Source: Hymenobacter monticola
GTDB taxonomy: Bacteria; Bacteroidota; Bacteroidia; Cytophagales; Hymenobacteraceae
NCBI RefSeq assembly: GCF_022811645.1
Contig: NZ_CP094534.1
Span: forward strand, 5,146,001 to 5,210,000
Direction: 5' to 3'
DNA length: 64,000 bases
A program made the position numbers and the translations under genes. Positions 32,776 to 40,621 of this stretch are shown piece after piece (position 1 is the stretch's first letter; the number at the start of each line of letters is the position of its first letter). The notes under the pieces were generated by a model. It was not told the DNA's origin and did no database searches. It saw only the letters and a program-made list of their open reading frames with translations.

Positions 32776-32837
32776 AGCTGCAAGCCGCAAGCTGCTGTTC
32801 TGCTTTTAGCCAGGACAATAGCTTGCGGCTTGCAGCT
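32776..32837. repeat. Palindrome between the STAS and RNase Z genes
   Basis: AGCTGCAAGCCGCAAGC (32776-32792) pairs with GCTTGCGGCTTGCAGCT (32821-32837) with a 28-base loop. The right arm ends only ten bases before the RNase Z ATG, so the hairpin would occlude its leader if transcribed from the STAS side. Confidence 0.75.
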
Positions 32838-32847
32838 TTTTCAACGT

Positions 32848-33759
32848 ATGACCTTCGAGCTGAAGATATTAGGGTCGGCCTCGGCCACGCCTACCGCCGG
32901 GCGCCACCCCACGGCGCAGGTGCTCACGGTAGGCGCCGCCAGCTACCTCATTGACTGCGGAGAGGGCACCCAGTGGCAGATGCTCGAATACCGGGTGCGG
33001 CCCCACCACCTGCGCACTGTCTTCATCTCCCACCTGCACGGCGACCATTACTTCGGGCTGTTTGGCTTGCTGGGCACTATGCACTTGCAGGGCCGCACCG
33101 CGCCGCTCACCGTGGTGGGCCCGCCCGGCCTCGACGAGGTGCTGGTGACGCAAGCGCGGGTGTCAAACATGCAGTTGGGCTTTGTGATGGAGTTCCTTCC
33201 CGTCGACACCGAGGCGCACGCCGTGGTGTATGAGGACGAGCTGATTACGGTGTCCTCGCTGCCCATGCGCCACCGCATTCCGTGTGCCGGCTACCTGTTT
33301 GCCGAAAAGCCGCGCCGGGCCAACCTGCTGAAAGAGAAGCTGCCGCCCGGCCTCACGCCCGCGCAGCTGGCCCGCCTAGCCCAGGGTGAAGACCTGCCGG
33401 CCGACGAGCAGCAGCCCGGCCTGCGCCACGCCGACGTGTCAACGCCCGCCCCCGCCCCACGCCGCTACGCCTTTTTTTCCGACACGCTCTACACGCCCGC
33501 CCTGGCCGAGTTCATCCAGGGCGCCGATTTGCTTTACCACGAGGCTACCTTCCTGGAGGAGTTGCGCGAGCGGGCCGCCCAAACGCACCACAGCACCGCC
33601 CGCCAGGCGGCTTCCATGGCCGTCGCGGCCCACGCCAAGCATTTGCTCATCGGCCACTTCTCCAGCCGCTACAAAACCTTGGGGCCGCTACTGGAGGAGG
33701 CCCAGGCCGTGTATCCGGCGGCAGAACTGGCTTTAGAAGGCCTGACGGTGAATTTGTAG
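32848..33759 (+). CDS. rnz: Ribonuclease Z
   Basis: 303 residues. Removes 3' trailers from tRNA precursors in the cytosol. The metallo-beta-lactamase zinc motif HLHGDH is at residues 62-67, with earlier GSASATPTAGRHPTA and the MRHRIPCAGYLF exosite-adjacent block of RNase Z. DTLY and ADLLYHEATF and GHFSSRY carry the remaining zinc ligands. Length matches the family. Its start is just behind the palindrome. Confidence 0.95.
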   Translation: MTFELKILGSASATPTAGRHPTAQVLTVGAASYLIDCGEGTQWQMLEYRVRPHHLRTVFISHLHGDHYFGLFGLLGTMHLQGRTAPLTVVGPPGLDEVLVTQARVSNMQLGFVMEFLPVDTEAHAVVYEDELITVSSLPMRHRIPCAGYLFAEKPRRANLLKEKLPPGLTPAQLARLAQGEDLPADEQQPGLRHADVSTPAPAPRRYAFFSDTLYTPALAEFIQGADLLYHEATFLEELRERAAQTHHSTARQAASMAVAAHAKHLLIGHFSSRYKTLGPLLEEAQAVYPAAELALEGLTVNL

Positions 33760-33768
33760 CTTTTTCGC

Positions 33769-34515
33769 ATGGACACCTTTACCCACAAAAAACAGCAGCT
33801 TTACCTGGTGCTCAGCGGCATTTTCATCGTGAATGCGCTCTTGGCTGAAATCATTGGGGTCAAGATATTCTCGCTGCTGCCGCTGCTGGGGCGCGACGAT
33901 AACCTGACGGCGGGCGTGCTCATTTGGCCGGTGGTGTTTGTGACGACGGACATTATCAACGAGTACTTTGGCAAGGCCGGGGTGCTGCGCGTGAGCTACC
34001 TCACCATGGCCCTGATTCTGTTCGCCTTTGGCGTTATCTACCTCACCACCAAGTTGCCGCCGGCGGCTTTCTGGCTCGATGTGAACAAGACCGACAACCT
34101 GGGGCGGCCTTTCAACATCGATTTTGCCTACCAGAGCATTTTCCGGCAGGGCCTGGGCATCATCACGGGGTCCATCGTGGCGTTTGCGGTGGGGCAGGTG
34201 CTCGATGCCACCATTTTTGCGGCGTTGCGCAAGGCCACGGGCGGGCGCTACGTGTGGCTGCGGGCCACGGGCTCCACGCTGGTGTCGCAGCTGGTCGATT
34301 CGTTCGTAGTGCTCTACGTGGCCTTTTATGTGTTTGGCAACTGGAGCTTCGACCAGGTTATTTCGGTAGCCAATACCAACTACTGGTATAAGTTTGCGGC
34401 GGCTATTCTGCTCACGCCGGTGCTCTACCTGGCGCATTTCCTGATTGACCGGTATCTGGGTTCCGAAGAGACGGCCGAGCTTCAGGAAGAAGCGGTGGAA
34501 AACGCCAGCGTGTAA
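33769..34515 (+). CDS. yhhQ: Queuosine precursor transporter (YhhQ/VUT family)
   Basis: 248 residues, six or seven helices. LLAEIIGVKIFSL, FVTTDIINEYFGKAGVLRVSY and RATGSTLVSQLVDSFVVLYVAFY match the YhhQ/DUF165 family, which imports 7-cyano- or 7-aminomethyl-7-deazaguanine to supply queuosine for tRNA. Other que genes are not visible. It begins ten bases after rnz, another tRNA-related gene, so co-transcription is likely; TAGCTTTT at 33757-33764 is only a near match to a promoter element. Confidence 0.92.
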   Translation: MDTFTHKKQQLYLVLSGIFIVNALLAEIIGVKIFSLLPLLGRDDNLTAGVLIWPVVFVTTDIINEYFGKAGVLRVSYLTMALILFAFGVIYLTTKLPPAAFWLDVNKTDNLGRPFNIDFAYQSIFRQGLGIITGSIVAFAVGQVLDATIFAALRKATGGRYVWLRATGSTLVSQLVDSFVVLYVAFYVFGNWSFDQVISVANTNYWYKFAAAILLTPVLYLAHFLIDRYLGSEETAELQEEAVENASV

Positions 34516-34545
34516 CTTTTTAGCGCGCGCCGTCCTTTCACCGGG

Positions 34546-35157
34546 ATGCGACTTTCTTTTTTCCTGCTGGCGGCCGGGGCCGTGCTATTGCCCGCTGCCG
34601 TCCGCGCCCAATACAACTTTGCGCCGGGCACTTACCAACTGGCAAATGGCTCCAAAGGCGAGGCTTCGCTTAAACTGCAGCTGGCCGAAAACGGCAGCCC
34701 AACCATGATGGTGGGCGTGAAAAACGGCAAGGAGCGCCGGTTTCGAGCCGCTGAGGTCACGGCTTTCACTGTTGACAACCACCGATTTGTGCGGGTGAAT
34801 GACTTCCGCTTCCTCAGCGGCACCGATACGGATTTCAAAGACCCCACGCTGCTCGAAATCCTGGAAACCGGGCCGGTGGAGCTGTTTTACTACCACTATC
34901 AGGTGGAGATGGGTCCTAATTTTAAGGCCCACGTGAAGCTGCCGGTGCTGCGCAAAGCCGGCACGAGTACGTTCTTTGCATACTGTCCCGGCCGCACGCC
35001 GGGGTTCGACCAGAAATTAGCGCCGGACGGCTTCGTAGCTGCCCTATTTCCGGCCGACCCCGCCCTGCAACGCCAATTTGCCACCAATACCGTCAGCCGG
35101 GCCCAACTTGCTGCCGCCGTGCACACCTACAACCAAGGCGTACGCTTAACTCCTTAA
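34546..35157 (+). CDS. Secreted hypothetical protein
   Basis: 203 residues. Signal peptide to about residue 22 (AVRAQ). Beta-rich middle part with NGSKGEASLKLQLAENGSP; the remainder, including GPVELFYYHYQVEMGP, resembles Bacteroidota periplasmic proteins of unknown role. It lies between yhhQ and trpS with short gaps (30 and 8 bases), probably in the same transcript. Confidence 0.65.
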   Translation: MRLSFFLLAAGAVLLPAAVRAQYNFAPGTYQLANGSKGEASLKLQLAENGSPTMMVGVKNGKERRFRAAEVTAFTVDNHRFVRVNDFRFLSGTDTDFKDPTLLEILETGPVELFYYHYQVEMGPNFKAHVKLPVLRKAGTSTFFAYCPGRTPGFDQKLAPDGFVAALFPADPALQRQFATNTVSRAQLAAAVHTYNQGVRLTP

Positions 35158-35165
35158 TTACCCGC

Positions 35166-36143
35166 ATGTCCCGCATTCTCACCGGCATCCAAAGCACGGG
35201 CCGCCCCCACCTGGGCAACCTGCTGGGCGCCATCCTGCCCGCTATCGAGCTGTCGAAAAACCCGGCCAACGACTCGCTGTATTTCATTGCCGACCTACAC
35301 TCGCTCACCACCGTGCGCGACGCGGCCGTGCTGCGCGCCAACACCTATGCTGTGGCCGCCGCGTGGCTGGCCTGCGGCTTCGACACCGAGAAAAACCTGT
35401 TTTACCGGCAGTCCGACGTGCCGCAGGTGACGGAGCTGACTTGGTACCTGAGCTGCTTCACGCCCTACCCCATGCTGGCCAACGCGCACAGCTTCAAGGA
35501 CAAGAGCGACCGGCTGTCGGACGTGAACGCCGGCCTCTTCACCTACCCCGTGCTGATGGCGGCCGACATCCTGCTCTACGACGCCGAGTTTGTGCCCGTG
35601 GGCAAAGACCAGATTCAGCACCTCGAAATCGCGCGCGACATTGCCAACGCCTTCAACAACCGCTACGGCGACACGCTGGTGCCGCCGCAGGCCCGCGTCG
35701 ATGCCGAACTGATGACCATTCCCGGCACCGACGGCGCTAAGATGAGCAAGAGCTACGGCAACATCATCGACATTTTCCAGCCCGAGAAAGACCTGCTCAA
35801 AGCCATCAAAAGCATTATTTCGGACAGCACCCCGCTCGAAGCGCCCAAGAATCCGGACGCCGATATCACGTTCAAGCTCTACTCGCTGCTGGCCTCGCCG
35901 GCTGAGACGGAAACGATGCGCCAGCACTACCTGGCCGGCGGCTACGGCTACGGCCACGCCAAAAAAGAACTCTACGAGTTGATTCTGCGCCGCTTTGCCA
36001 CGGAGCGCGAGCAGTTCAACTTCTACATGAACAACCTGCCGGAGCTGGATGCCAAGCTGGCCGTTGGGGCCAGGCGGGCCCAGGAATACGGCGCCGGCGT
36101 GCTGGCCAAAGTGCGCCAGAAGGTGGGCTACGGCCCGGCGTAG
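35166..36143 (+). CDS. trpS: Tryptophanyl-tRNA synthetase
   Basis: 325 residues. Class I synthetase charging tRNA-Trp. HLGN at 15-18 is the HIGH signature and KMSKS is perfect at 192-196. GDRLSD-like and FTYPVLMAADILLY, VPVGKDQ segments are standard TrpRS. Length typical. A strong hairpin at 36237-36268 downstream would terminate the operon-like series. Confidence 0.97.
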   Translation: MSRILTGIQSTGRPHLGNLLGAILPAIELSKNPANDSLYFIADLHSLTTVRDAAVLRANTYAVAAAWLACGFDTEKNLFYRQSDVPQVTELTWYLSCFTPYPMLANAHSFKDKSDRLSDVNAGLFTYPVLMAADILLYDAEFVPVGKDQIQHLEIARDIANAFNNRYGDTLVPPQARVDAELMTIPGTDGAKMSKSYGNIIDIFQPEKDLLKAIKSIISDSTPLEAPKNPDADITFKLYSLLASPAETETMRQHYLAGGYGYGHAKKELYELILRRFATEREQFNFYMNNLPELDAKLAVGARRAQEYGAGVLAKVRQKVGYGPA

Positions 36144-36175
36144 TTACCGTTAGGATGCGTGCGGTCGGTGCCTGT

Positions 36176-36341
36176 TGTCATTGCGAGCGCAGCGAAGCAA
36201 TCCGTCCGGTCAAAACCAGACACGTTCTTTTACCAGAAAGCCCCGGCACTGTGTAGTGCCGGGGCTTTTTATTAGTGCTTGTCGTAACTGAAGGCGAGTC
36301 ACAAAGAGAGGACGGATTGCTTCGCTCCGCTCGCAATGACA
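36176..36341. repeat. Composite palindromic repeat with nested terminator (copy 2)
   Basis: Outer 32-base arms start TGTCATTGCGAGCGC and end GCGCTCGCAATGACA-like text. Between them is the 39-base internal segment also present at 11421-11459, followed by the perfect hairpin AAAGCCCCGGCACT / AGTGCCGGGGCTTT. Confidence 0.85.
36237..36268 (+). terminator. Intrinsic terminator after trpS, inside the repeat
   Basis: Perfect 14-base stem (36237-36250 with 36255-36268), four-base loop and a T-run after it. It would also read as a terminator on the opposite strand, for the minus-strand gene starting at 37266. Confidence 0.8.
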
Positions 36342-36351
36342 GGCGGATGGG

Positions 36352-37266
36352 CTAGGCCTCGTGCGGCTGCTGGTGCGAAAAGCTGAAACCCACCTTACTT
36401 CCCCGGCTCACCTGCTGATTTTCAACCTTTTGCTTTACGCTGATTTTCTGAATCTCGGGCAGCAGCGGGGCCACGAGGTCGTTGTTGACGGCGGCAATCA
36501 TGGCGCTTTCCACAAAGAGGCGCATGGCTTCGGGCGTGATGGGGTTGTCGGACATGTCGTTATCCGGTAGTTCCAGCTGCTGCACGCCCTCGAGGTAGTA
36601 GTGGTTTTCGATGTTGACCAGCAGGCGGCCCACGAGGTAGCCGGGGTCGTTGAGGCGCTGGTATTTGATGCTGTCGGCCATGAAGTTGTAGGCCATGATG
36701 TGCCCGAAGAAGCGCCGCCGGAAGTCGGCTTCCACGTATTTGCCGGGCATGGGGCCGTAGTCGTCGGGGAAGGTGACGACGTTGGAGTGCATCACAAACA
36801 CCAGCAAATCGCCCGAAAACTTGATTTGAAACTCCATGTCGTTCACGGAGCGGTATTCGATGATGACGCTGGAATCCAGCGGCGTGAGCTTGCGCGAGAG
36901 TTCCACCACCAGTTCCTGCGACACGAGCCGCAGGCAGTCGAAGGCCGCCTGGGTGTTGCGGAAGATGGCCTGCTTGGCCACCGACTTTTGCTTGAGGCCT
37001 TCGAAAATCTGGTCGAGGCGGTCGGCGGGCGCGGCCACGGGCGAGCCGGCTTCGGCGGTGGGCTGGTTGTTGGTGGCGGTGGCGCCGCTATGGCCGGTTT
37101 CCGGGGCCGCCGCGGGCGAAGCCGTGCCCTTAGGGTCAGCTTCTTTGCGCGGTTTGGCCGCTTTTTTCCGGGCGGGCGCCGTGGGCATCTGTTCAGGAGC
37201 AGGGGTTGTTTCGGATGGGGCGAACAACTCGGGCTCGGTTCCTTTTTTGCTGGATGATTTAGCCAT
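36352..37266 (-). CDS. Hypothetical protein with disordered N-terminus
   Basis: 304 residues, family not recognised. Residues 1-80 are Lys/Ala/Pro/Glu-rich and look disordered (KKAAKPRKEADP). Residues 85-290 are well-mixed alpha/beta, with MEFQIKFSGDLLVFVMHSNV and YNFMADSIKYQRLNDPGYLVGR conserved-looking. No signal or membrane segment, so cytosolic. ATG 37266 is chosen at the MAKSSSKK sequence. Stand-alone, with a 139-base gap to the CoA-transferase gene that holds nothing I recognise. Confidence 0.68.
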   Translation of the reverse strand: MAKSSSKKGTEPELFAPSETTPAPEQMPTAPARKKAAKPRKEADPKGTASPAAAPETGHSGATATNNQPTAEAGSPVAAPADRLDQIFEGLKQKSVAKQAIFRNTQAAFDCLRLVSQELVVELSRKLTPLDSSVIIEYRSVNDMEFQIKFSGDLLVFVMHSNVVTFPDDYGPMPGKYVEADFRRRFFGHIMAYNFMADSIKYQRLNDPGYLVGRLLVNIENHYYLEGVQQLELPDNDMSDNPITPEAMRLFVESAMIAAVNNDLVAPLLPEIQKISVKQKVENQQVSRGSKVGFSFSHQQPHEA

Positions 37267-37405
37267 TCTATCTAAGAATAGAGCGCCCTGAACTGGCGGC
37301 GCCGACGAGAAACGAGGACCGTACTTTCTACCGGAAAATGCTTTTCCAGTGCGGCTCACTAGCTGAGCGTACGCAAGGAAGCAGGGCTACAGTTACAGCC
37401 CGGAC

Positions 37406-38569
37406 TCAGGGCAATGGTTTTTCCAGGCTGTAGCTGGCCGAATTCAAAGGCGGTGGCGTGTTCAACTCCGCCCGTTCCGGCCACTGCGGGCTGCGAAATG
37501 CCACCGTGCGCAGGCCCGCCCGCACCCCGCCGGCTCCCGGCAACAGCATGGCCTGCGCCGAGGGCTGGGCCAGCGCCTCCCCTACCGAGCGCACGGCCCC
37601 GGCCGGCACGGCCCGGCGCTCCAGCTCGGCCAGCAAGTCGTCGCCATTAACCTCGGCAATGCGCTGGGTGAGTAGCGCCTCCAGCTCGGCCCGGTGCGCC
37701 ACCCGGGCAGCGTTGGTTTGGAAGCGGGCGTTGGCAGCCCATTCGGCCCGGTCCAGCGCGGCGCACAGGTGGCGGAACTGCCCATCGGAGCCCACGGCCA
37801 GCACCAGCTGGCGGCCGCCAGCGGCGCGGTACACGGTGCCGTAGGGCACAATGCTGGGGTGGCCCGAGCCTAACGGCTGCGGGTCGTGGCCCGTGACGAG
37901 GCGGGTAGCGGCCTGGTTTGCGAGTGAGGCCAGGGCGCTGTCGAGCAAGCTCACCTGCACCAGCGCGCCGCGCCCGGTGCGCTCCCGATGAAACAGGGCC
38001 GTCAGCAATCCTTCCTTGAGCTGGTGCGCGGCAAGCAGGTCAATCATGGCCACGGGCATTTTCTGGGGCGGGTGGCCGGGGCCGGCGGCGTTGAGGTGCA
38101 TGAAGCCAGCCTCGGCCTGCAGCACGGCGTCGTAGCCGGCGCGGGTGTTTTCGGGGCCGTAGCCGGTAAGGTGGCCGTATATCAGGCGCGGGTTCTCCGC
38201 CGACAAGGTTGGGTAATCGGCGCGCAGCTTTTCGGCATCGCCGGGCTTGTAGCTGGCCAGCACAATGTCGGCCGAGGCGGCCAGCAGGTGCAACTGGGCC
38301 TGGCCGGCGGCGGTGGTCAGGTCGAGCACCAATGACGTTTTGCCCCAATTGGAAGCGGCGAAATAGGCCGAAACAGAGGCGTCGGCAGCTGCTGGCGCAG
38401 CCGAGGTTTCGGCGCTGGTTTTCCAGGTGCGGGTGACGTCGCCGGCGGGGCTTTCAATTTTCAGAACTTCGGCGCCCAGCTCGGCAAAGAATTGGCCCAC
38501 CTGCGGCCCAGCCAGCACGGAAGCCAGCTCCAACACGCGGAGGTGGGCAAAGGGAAGGGAAGAATCCAT
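37406..38569 (-). CDS. CaiB/BaiF-type CoA transferase
   Basis: 387 residues. Family III CoA transferases move CoA between carboxylic acids. Visible: LRVLELASVLAGPQVGQFFAELGAEVLKIE at the start, GYGPENTRAGYDAVLQAEAGF, and Asp177 in VAMIDLLAAHQL as the catalytic aspartate. YRAAGGRQLVLAVGSDGQFRHLC follows near residue 250. Length is slightly below the usual 400. Substrates cannot be inferred; no dehydratase or hydratase genes are adjacent. Confidence 0.88.
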   Translation of the reverse strand: MDSSLPFAHLRVLELASVLAGPQVGQFFAELGAEVLKIESPAGDVTRTWKTSAETSAAPAAADASVSAYFAASNWGKTSLVLDLTTAAGQAQLHLLAASADIVLASYKPGDAEKLRADYPTLSAENPRLIYGHLTGYGPENTRAGYDAVLQAEAGFMHLNAAGPGHPPQKMPVAMIDLLAAHQLKEGLLTALFHRERTGRGALVQVSLLDSALASLANQAATRLVTGHDPQPLGSGHPSIVPYGTVYRAAGGRQLVLAVGSDGQFRHLCAALDRAEWAANARFQTNAARVAHRAELEALLTQRIAEVNGDDLLAELERRAVPAGAVRSVGEALAQPSAQAMLLPGAGGVRAGLRTVAFRSPQWPERAELNTPPPLNSASYSLEKPLP

Positions 38570-38620
38570 AACGGCAACGTGAGAAGGACGGCAAGCTACG
38601 CGCGAAGGCCACAAAGCACC

Positions 38621-39310
38621 TCAGCTTGCGAGGTAGCCATAGTCGCGCAGTTGCTCGCCCACGTCGCCATCCAAGCGCAGGAGGCGGCCCTGATGCAGCA
38701 GATACACCACGTCGCAGAGGGGCAGCACCTCGGCGTAGCGGTGGTCGGTGATGAGCAGGCCCTTGCGCTGCCTGAGGCGCTGCATCTCTTCGGCCAAGGT
38801 TTCGACGTGTACCGGCATCACGCCGGAAAATGGCTCATCGAACAGCGAAAAAGCCGTATCGGCGTGGAGCAACAGCAGCGCCTGCACCAGCCGCGCCGAG
38901 CCGCCCGAAAGCTCGCCGATTCGCTGGCCGAACTGCGGTTGCAGCTCCGGAAACCGGACCGTGGCCGCTTCAATATCAACTCCCAGCAGCCGCGCGGCCT
39001 GGGCCAACGTGAGCGAAGGCGGCAGCAGCGGCTCCTGCGGTAGGTAGTTGAGCAGCCCAGGCTCGCGGAAGGCGGGCACCACGCGTCGGCCGTTCAGGCG
39101 CACGGAGGCATCGGCCACCGTTCGGGCACCGAAAATGGTTTGGAGCAGTACCGACTTGCCGCTGCCGTTGCGGCCCAGCAGGCCCACAATCTGACCGGTC
39201 TGCACCCGCATGTAAACGCTGCCCAGCACCTGCTGCCCACCAAAGGCTATGCGGATGCCGTCGGCTTCCAGCACTTGTGGACCGGTCGGATTATCAAGCA
39301 ATTGGCTCAT
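38621..39310 (-). CDS. ABC transporter ATP-binding protein
   Basis: 229 residues. Walker A GRNGSGKS at 46-53, signature LSGGS at 134-138, Walker B FSLFDEP with DEP at 158-160, and H-loop TDH near 185. It starts with ATG 39310, overlapping the stop of a 110-residue membrane protein by four bases, so the two are translationally coupled. That protein is the only candidate permease visible; a homodimer of three-helix subunits would be unusually small for an ABC transporter, and other subunits may be encoded elsewhere. Confidence 0.88.
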   Translation of the reverse strand: MSQLLDNPTGPQVLEADGIRIAFGGQQVLGSVYMRVQTGQIVGLLGRNGSGKSVLLQTIFGARTVADASVRLNGRRVVPAFREPGLLNYLPQEPLLPPSLTLAQAARLLGVDIEAATVRFPELQPQFGQRIGELSGGSARLVQALLLLHADTAFSLFDEPFSGVMPVHVETLAEEMQRLRQRKGLLITDHRYAEVLPLCDVVYLLHQGRLLRLDGDVGEQLRDYGYLAS

Positions 39311-39639
39311 GCCAGCACCGCCCGCATGAGCAGAGCCGCTACCCCAAACAACAGGCCATCCAGCACCACCACGCCGGCCCACAGCCGCCGCCGGGAGATG
39401 TTCAGGTTAAAGTAAAACCAGTATTGGCCCGGCCGCATCTGCTCGGAAAGGTACCACACCACCGGCGCCGTGGCCAGCTTGATTAGCAGCAACTTGGGCA
39501 ACAGGTTACGACCCCAGCCTTCGACCAGGGCCGGCAGCAGTACGGCCAGCAGTATCAGGGCCGACACCCCCACCATGAACGGCGCAACGCTGCGGTAGAA
39601 TAAGGCCACGGCCCGCAGTTGGGTAGCCAATAGGGTCAT
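39307..39639 (-). CDS. Small three-helix membrane protein coupled to the ABC ATPase
   Basis: 110 residues. Hydrophobic stretches lie near 15-40 (APFMVGVSALILLAVLLPAL), 45-63 and 85-108. Between the second and third, YWFYFNLNISRRRLW is amphipathic and could be a coupling helix for the ATPase. The family is not recognised. It overlaps the ATPase start (ATGA). The opposite strand has no convincing gene. Confidence 0.75.
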   Translation of the reverse strand: MTLLATQLRAVALFYRSVAPFMVGVSALILLAVLLPALVEGWGRNLLPKLLLIKLATAPVVWYLSEQMRPGQYWFYFNLNISRRRLWAGVVVLDGLLFGVAALLMRAVLA

Positions 39640-39681
39640 AAATAAGGCTTGGTGCGGTGGAGCAACGCGGCGGGAAGAAAA

Positions 39682-40428
39682 TTATTCTACCCGCCCCGTG
39701 CGCACGAATACCGGAAACGTAATTTCCCGCGCCCCTGGCCCCCACAGCTGCGTCAGCTCATCGGCCACCAAGGCCACCAGGTCGGCGCCGTCGTGTTGCT
39801 TGGCGTAGTTGGCCGCGGCCGACCACGTGCTCAGGTAGCCCAGCATGTCGGCCACCGTCCACTGCCGCTTTTCTTCAAAGCGCGCCCGCTGCACGTCGGC
39901 AAAGGGGAAAGGGATGCGGGCGTATTCATCGGTGATGTGCCAGCGGTTGGCGTCCCAGTACGGCGCGGAGGTTTCGTCGTGGAAACGGTCGAGGGCCACA
40001 TTCAGGGCACTGCTGTCGGTGCGGCAGAAGTTGTAGCCCCACTCGGCCAGCACGGCGCCGGGCCGGGCCACGCGGCGCACCTCGGCGTGGTAGGCGGCGT
40101 GGTCGAACCAATGCACGGCCTGCGCCACGGTGATGAGGTCGAAGCGCTGGGCGGGGAAAAGCGTGTGCTCGGCTTGGGCTGGCTGGTAGTGAATGTTGGG
40201 GCGCGGCGCGGCCTGTGCCAGTTGCTTCTCACTGAGGTCGGTGGCGTCCACGCGCACGAAGCTGTCGGCCAGCACCACGGCCACCTGGCCGTTACCGGTG
40301 GCGCAGTCCCAGGCCCGCTCGCGGCTTTCTACCTGCGGCAGCAGCCAGTCGTAGAGCGCGGTGGGGTAGTCAATGCGGTAGCGGGCGTAGTCGGCGGCCT
40401 GGGTGGAGAAACGGTCGAGGGTGGGCAT
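39682..40428 (-). CDS. Class I SAM-dependent methyltransferase
   Basis: 248 residues. SAM-binding motif I is WDCATGNGQVAVVLAD; the acidic motif II VDATDLSEKQL follows, and AQAVHWFDHAAYHAEVRRVA is motif IV and V of the UbiE/Methyltransf_11 type. Substrate unknown. The gene has its own perfect -7 element 17 bases upstream (40446-40453). Confidence 0.88.
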   Translation of the reverse strand: MPTLDRFSTQAADYARYRIDYPTALYDWLLPQVESRERAWDCATGNGQVAVVLADSFVRVDATDLSEKQLAQAAPRPNIHYQPAQAEHTLFPAQRFDLITVAQAVHWFDHAAYHAEVRRVARPGAVLAEWGYNFCRTDSSALNVALDRFHDETSAPYWDANRWHITDEYARIPFPFADVQRARFEEKRQWTVADMLGYLSTWSAAANYAKQHDGADLVALVADELTQLWGPGAREITFPVFVRTGRVE

Positions 40429-40445
40429 GGGCGCGGGGTTGGAAG

Positions 40446-40453
40446 CAAAGCTA
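40446..40453 (-). promoter_or_regulatory. -7 element of the methyltransferase gene
   Basis: Minus strand reads TAGCTTTG, a perfect TAnnTTTG match, ending 17 bases before the ATG at 40428. No TTG is seen at -33. Confidence 0.5.
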
Positions 40454-40463
40454 GCGCTGTAAA

Positions 40464-40499
40464 GAACGTCATGCCTAGGCGGCGCTCGGCATGACGTTC
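40464..40499. repeat. Short palindrome of the GTCATG family
   Basis: GAACGTCATGCC and GGCATGACGTTC are perfect 12-base arms with a 12-base loop, just upstream of the methyltransferase promoter. Outer ends match the elements at 26157, 43631 and 47271. Confidence 0.75.
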
Positions 40500-40545
40500 C
40501 TTGCTGCTCATTCTACGCCCAATACGCAACACCCGCCGCCCGCCT

Positions 40546-40553
40546 TATCTTTA
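40546..40553 (+). promoter_or_regulatory. Near-consensus -7 element for the helicase gene
   Basis: TATCTTTA, one base off consensus, lies 68 bases before the TTG start at 40622, leaving a leader that could carry cold-responsive structure as in other DEAD-box genes; no such structure was resolved. Confidence 0.3.
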
Positions 40554-40621
40554 CCTCAAATCAAGCGGTTTGCTGACCACGGCATCACGGTCAGCCTTTT
40601 ACAACTCTCATTAGCTGAACC

